This document shows, in pieces, positions 43,036 to 46,064 of a stretch of DNA of 46,064 nt (position 1 is its first letter; the number at the start of each line of letters is the position of its first letter). Under the pieces are notes generated by a model. It saw only the letters and a program-made list of their open reading frames with translations, did no database searches and had not been told where the DNA came from. The DNA comes from JAATGI01 sp050729815 (GTDB lineage: Bacteria > Pseudomonadota > Alphaproteobacteria > ATCC43930 > CGMCC-115725): assembly GCA_050729815.1 (NCBI GenBank), contig JBOHLV010000026.1, positions 1-46,064 of the forward strand, given 5' to 3'. The translations under genes and the position numbers were made by a program.

Positions 43036-44070
43036 ATGACAGCGATCACCAGAAGAGCTTTCGGACTTCAATTGACGGCCGGTTCGGCCGCCCTCGCCAC
43101 GCTTGCGACACCCTTGTCGCGCGCCTTCGCCGCCGACAAGGTCAAGGTCGGCATCCTGCCCTTTACCTCCCATTCGCCGGACATCATCGCCAAGGGCCGG
43201 GGCTATTTCGCGCACCATGGCATCGACGCCAGCTTCGTCGTTTTTCTCGCCGCCGAGCCGATGGCCGTGGCGATCGCGTCGGGCGACGTCGATTTCGGCA
43301 TCACGGCGATTACGGGAAGCCTCATCAACCTGTCCGACAAGGGTGTCGTCAAGGTAATTGGCGGCGCGCTCGAAGAGGTGCCGGGCATTGAGGGCGAGAA
43401 GATTCTGGCGTCGCGGAAGGCCTATGATGCCGGCCTCACGACACCGGCGAAGCTCAAGGGCCGCACCTTCGGCATCACCACGGCGGGCTCATCCTTCCAA
43501 TACATGGCCCACAAGATCGCGCAGAAGGAAGGCTTTCCCGATTCCGAAATCATTCTGAAGCCGCTGCAGCAGGTGCCGACCATCATCGCCGCCTTGAAGA
43601 GCGGCGAAATCGATGCGTGGTCGATCGTGCCCAACATTGCCGACGCCCTGACAAGGGGACACCGCGTCGTCGAGATCGGCAAGATTTCCGACTTCATTCC
43701 CCATTATCAGGTGACGACCGTGTTCACCTCGACGGCGAACGTCGAGAAGCGGCCCGGCCTCGTGAAGCGCTTTCTCGCCGGCTACTCGAAGGGCGTGGCC
43801 GATTACAACGCGGCGCTGGTCGACAAGACCATGAACCCGAAAGAAACGGCGGCGATCGTCGCCATGATCCATCAATATGTCTATTCCAACATGCCGCTCG
43901 CCAAGGCGTCACCGCGGATTCGCGAAGGCGCGATGCGCATCAGTCCGCATGCGACGCTCAATCTCGAAAGCGTCAAGGACCAGCTCGATTGGTTCAAGGC
44001 CCAAGACATGGTGCCGGCCGATTCGACGATGGCGAAACTGGTCGATCCGCACTTCGTCAAGACCATTTGA
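43036..44070 (+). CDS. ABC transporter substrate-binding protein (NMT1/SsuA-like)
   Basis: 344 residues, with GAGGAGGGCGGG upstream. The N-terminus TRRAFGLQLTAGSAALATLA has a twin arginine and a hydrophobic core, ending in SRAFAADKVKVG, so export (possibly by Tat) and cleavage near residue 32 are likely. The mature protein has VGILPFTSHSPDIIAKGRGYF, AIASGDVDFGITAITGSL and GRTFGITTAGSSFQYMA, typical of NMT1/SsuA proteins for nitrate-, sulfonate- or pyrimidine-like ligands. The ligand is not identifiable. It leads a compact three-gene importer operon. Confidence 0.85.
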   Translation: MTAITRRAFGLQLTAGSAALATLATPLSRAFAADKVKVGILPFTSHSPDIIAKGRGYFAHHGIDASFVVFLAAEPMAVAIASGDVDFGITAITGSLINLSDKGVVKVIGGALEEVPGIEGEKILASRKAYDAGLTTPAKLKGRTFGITTAGSSFQYMAHKIAQKEGFPDSEIILKPLQQVPTIIAALKSGEIDAWSIVPNIADALTRGHRVVEIGKISDFIPHYQVTTVFTSTANVEKRPGLVKRFLAGYSKGVADYNAALVDKTMNPKETAAIVAMIHQYVYSNMPLAKASPRIREGAMRISPHATLNLESVKDQLDWFKAQDMVPADSTMAKLVDPHFVKTI

Positions 44071-44075
44071 GCGTT

Positions 44076-44846
44076 ATGGACGTCATCGTTGACAATATCA
44101 GTCATGACTACGCGGAGACCGAGGTCCTTCGCGACATCACCTTCACGGTGAACGACGGCGAGATCGTCGCGATCATCGGCCCCTCGGGGTGTGGGAAATC
44201 GACGCTGTTGCGGTTCATCGGCGGGCTCGAACGGCCGAAGGCGGGCCGGGTCCTGCTGGCCGGCGCGCCGCCGCCCGGCTCGCTCAACCCGCTGACCTAC
44301 ATCTTCCAGGATTTTGCCTTGCTGCCGTGGCGCACCGTCGAAGGCAATGTCAGCCTGGTGCTTGAGGATCACGGCATCAAGGGCCGCGTGGCCCGCGCCA
44401 TCATCGACGACGTGCTGGCCCGAACCAAGCTGTCCGAATTTCGCAAAGCGCTGCCGCGCCAGCTTTCCGGCGGCATGAAGCAGCGGGTCGCCATCGCCCG
44501 CGCATTGAGCGTCCGGCCCGCGGTGATGCTGATGGACGAGCCGCTTTCCGCGCTCGACGCGCAGACCCGTGAATTGCTGATGGACGATCTCATCGAACTC
44601 TGGAGCCGGGAGCGGTTTTCCGCCTGCTACGTCACCCATAACCTCGCCGAGGCGGTGCGCCTTGGGCACAAGATCATCGTGCTGTCCCGGCGCCCCGGCC
44701 GCGTCCGGGAGGTGGTCGCGATCGACATGCCGATCGCGGCCCGGGCCGATCACGGCGCCGAGCTCGGCCGCCTGCAACGTCGGATCTGGGACATCATGCG
44801 GGACGAGGCACGCGAGGCCGACCGGGAACTGAGCCATGTTGCCTGA
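44076..44846 (+). CDS. ABC transporter ATP-binding protein (nitrate/sulfonate/taurine type)
   Basis: 256 residues from the ATG at 44076, five bases after the binding protein. Walker A GPSGCGKST near 36-44, Q-loop FQDFALLPWRT near 78-88, signature LSGGMKQRVAIARAL near 130-144, Walker B VMLMDEPLSALD near 150-161, and the H-loop histidine in CYVTHNLAEA near 185 are all present. The LLPWRT wording belongs to the SsuB/TauB group. It powers uptake through the permease encoded next, whose start overlaps its end. Confidence 0.93.
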   Translation: MDVIVDNISHDYAETEVLRDITFTVNDGEIVAIIGPSGCGKSTLLRFIGGLERPKAGRVLLAGAPPPGSLNPLTYIFQDFALLPWRTVEGNVSLVLEDHGIKGRVARAIIDDVLARTKLSEFRKALPRQLSGGMKQRVAIARALSVRPAVMLMDEPLSALDAQTRELLMDDLIELWSRERFSACYVTHNLAEAVRLGHKIIVLSRRPGRVREVVAIDMPIAARADHGAELGRLQRRIWDIMRDEAREADRELSHVA

Positions 44847-45681
44847 CGCGGCCGCGGCACCATCCGCACCGCCCTCCCTCCCGCCGAGCGGCCCCGTGGC
44901 GCGGCCGGTGCCGTTCCGCGGCGGCGGGTTCAAGCACCGGCCGCTTCGCTTCATCTCGCCACTCGTCTTCATCGCGGTGATCGGGCTGTGGCAGCTTGGC
45001 TGCCGCTACGGCATCATCAGCAGCATCGCCCTGCCGGCGCCGTCACAGGCCTTCGGCGCCTTCATGGACCTCGTCCATACCGGCATGCTGTGGAAGAATC
45101 TGAGTGTCAGCCTCTACCGCCTCATCGTCGGCTGGACACTGGGCACCATCCTCGGCGTCGCGATCGGCATCCTGGTCGGGCTGTTCTCGCTGGCCCGCGC
45201 CGGAGTCCTGCCCGTGGTCTCGGCGCTGTTCCCGATTCCGAAGATCGCGCTGCTGCCGCTGTTCGTGGTGTGGTTCGGTATCGGCGAGGGTTCGAAAATC
45301 GCGACCATCCTGTTCGGCACCCTGTTTCCGACCGTGATCGCGACCTATGGCGGCCTCGACAATGTCGATCGCAACCTGATCCGGATGGGCCAGTCCTTTG
45401 GGCTTACCTGGTTCTCGATCGTGCGCAAGATCATCATCCCGGGGGCGATGCCCGCGATCCTGTCGGGGTTCCGCATCTCCGCCTCGATCGCCATCGTGCT
45501 CCTGGTCGCGGCCGAGATGATCGGCGCGCGATACGGCATCGGCGCCTATATCCTGATGGCCGGCTCGCTCTTTGCGATCGACAAGCTGATCGCGGGGGTG
45601 GCCATCCTCTCGGTGATCGGGCTGGTATTCGCCTGGATCATCGGGCGGGCCGAGAAGCATTTCCTCGATTGGCGGACATGA
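44836..45681 (+). CDS. ABC transporter permease (nitrate/sulfonate/taurine type)
   Basis: 281 residues, with its start overlapping the ATPase gene by 11 bases. A proline-rich cytoplasmic head (residues 1 to about 30) precedes the first helix PLVFIAVIGLWQLGC near 37-51. Five further hydrophobic segments follow, with the ATPase-coupling loop near TYGGLDNVDRNLIRMGQSFG (172-191) and IVRKIIIPGAMPAI after it. It forms the inner-membrane pore of the importer. A short hairpin with no T-run lies between it and tRNA-Phe and is too weak to call a terminator. Confidence 0.92.
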   Translation: MLPDAAAAPSAPPSLPPSGPVARPVPFRGGGFKHRPLRFISPLVFIAVIGLWQLGCRYGIISSIALPAPSQAFGAFMDLVHTGMLWKNLSVSLYRLIVGWTLGTILGVAIGILVGLFSLARAGVLPVVSALFPIPKIALLPLFVVWFGIGEGSKIATILFGTLFPTVIATYGGLDNVDRNLIRMGQSFGLTWFSIVRKIIIPGAMPAILSGFRISASIAIVLLVAAEMIGARYGIGAYILMAGSLFAIDKLIAGVAILSVIGLVFAWIIGRAEKHFLDWRT

Positions 45682-45757
45682 CCGGTCGGACGATATTGAC
45701 GATCGGGCTCGCTCCGGGGCATGTTCCCCCGCCACGGTCGAGTTCCGATGTCACGGC

Positions 45758-45833
<76 letters not shown>

Positions 45834-45887
45834 TTCTTTCAATGACTTAGGACCTTATCAAAGGTTCTTTTCGCTCATCCTTCCTGC

Positions 45888-45953
45888 ATGTCCGCCGAAC
45901 TCGACGCCCTCCTCCCATCCATGCTCGACCACGCCTTCCGCGGCGACCTGTAA
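45888..45953 (+). pseudogene. Remnant of type I restriction specificity subunit HsdS, C-terminus only
   Basis: Twenty-one codons then TAA read MSAELDALLPSMLDHAFRGDL. The ending ELDALLPS-x-LD-x-AF-x-G-x-L is the stock C-terminus of many HsdS proteins. No HsdS sequence precedes it: in frame only about 15 further codons are open upstream (to a stop at 45843), so the rest of the gene is gone. It is a likely leftover of a type I restriction system inserted beside tRNA-Phe. Being so short, chance resemblance cannot be excluded, but the match is dense. Confidence 0.65.
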
Positions 45954-45963
45954 GGAAACCGAT

Positions 45964-46050
45964 ATGATGGCAGTCGTCATGGCCCTTGATATTGGCGGCA
46001 TCGCCGCGGTGTTATTGCCTTCGCGACCCCAATCAGAGATGACCCCTTAG
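45964..46050 (+). CDS. Small uncertain open frame near the right edge
   Basis: An AAGGA ribosome-binding-like sequence stands nine bases before an ATG at 45964, giving a 28-residue product that starts MMAVVMALDIGG, with a mildly hydrophobic middle, and stops at 46050. I recognise no family. It could be a short real peptide, the broken start of a gene in an island, or chance. It follows the HsdS-like remnant by ten bases. Confidence 0.2.
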   Translation: MMAVVMALDIGGIAAVLLPSRPQSEMTP

Positions 46051-46064
46051 CCGGGCTCCTGGTG

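Noticed and set aside
45715..45731. Short CGGGG/CCCCG hairpin after the ABC permease as a terminator
   Set aside because: Five base pairs and no following T-run; too weak to call.

Overview
The window looks like chromosomal DNA from a GC-rich alphaproteobacterium. The markers are a DUF1489 protein (a family largely confined to Alphaproteobacteria), the hopanoid genes hpnK and hpnL, a short YacG, and an encapsulin/encapsulated-ferritin pair whose ferritin closely resembles the Rhodospirillum type. A Rhodospirillales-like host is my best guess; no rRNA or species-level marker is present. Genes are densely packed, with many 4-nt overlaps and several GTG or TTG starts.

Left edge (1-1140): the N-terminal part of a CRISPR Cas3 helicase of type I-G (old I-U) layout runs off the window, followed by about 460 bases without a convincing gene and a tRNA-Ser(GGA) whose 3' end faces the cas gene. 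Region 1219-8976 holds a methyltransferase, a secreted OB-fold protein, DUF1489, divergent hpnK/hpnL, a GT4 glycosyltransferase coupled to a PIG-L deacetylase, a Cys-based phosphatase coupled to a YkoP-like protein, and a DUF190 protein.

Region 9015-17199 is a metabolic block of unknown substrate. An enolase-superfamily enzyme and an iron-dependent alcohol dehydrogenase lie on the plus strand. They converge on a minus-strand run of DUF72, tartronate-semialdehyde reductase, zinc alcohol dehydrogenase, a CoA transferase with an unusual domain order, a methyltransferase and a CmcJ/NvfI-type oxidoreductase. A full-length Lhr helicase (17296-21669) follows and carries what looks like an in-frame insertion of a dispersed palindromic repeat.

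Region 21666-39118 is a stress and carbon-reserve block: a glycine-zipper stress protein, a haloacid dehalogenase, encapsulin plus its ferritin cargo, then treY-treZ diverging from glgE, a treS-maltokinase fusion, glgB and glgX. Together these encode a nearly closed loop: glucan to trehalose (TreY, TreZ), trehalose to maltose (TreS), maltose to maltose-1-phosphate (maltokinase), back to glucan (GlgE), with branching by GlgB and debranching by GlgX. No ADP-glucose enzymes (GlgC, GlgA) lie in the window.

Right part (38909-46064): yacG, then a minus-strand operon of pepN, an IsdG-like monooxygenase and a short-chain dehydrogenase, then an NMT1-type ABC importer (binding protein, ATPase, permease), tRNA-Phe(GAA), and a 21-codon remnant resembling the C-terminus of a type I restriction specificity subunit. 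Both ends therefore show a tRNA gene next to a defence-type gene or remnant, suggesting two tRNA-linked insertion spots bracketing a core segment.
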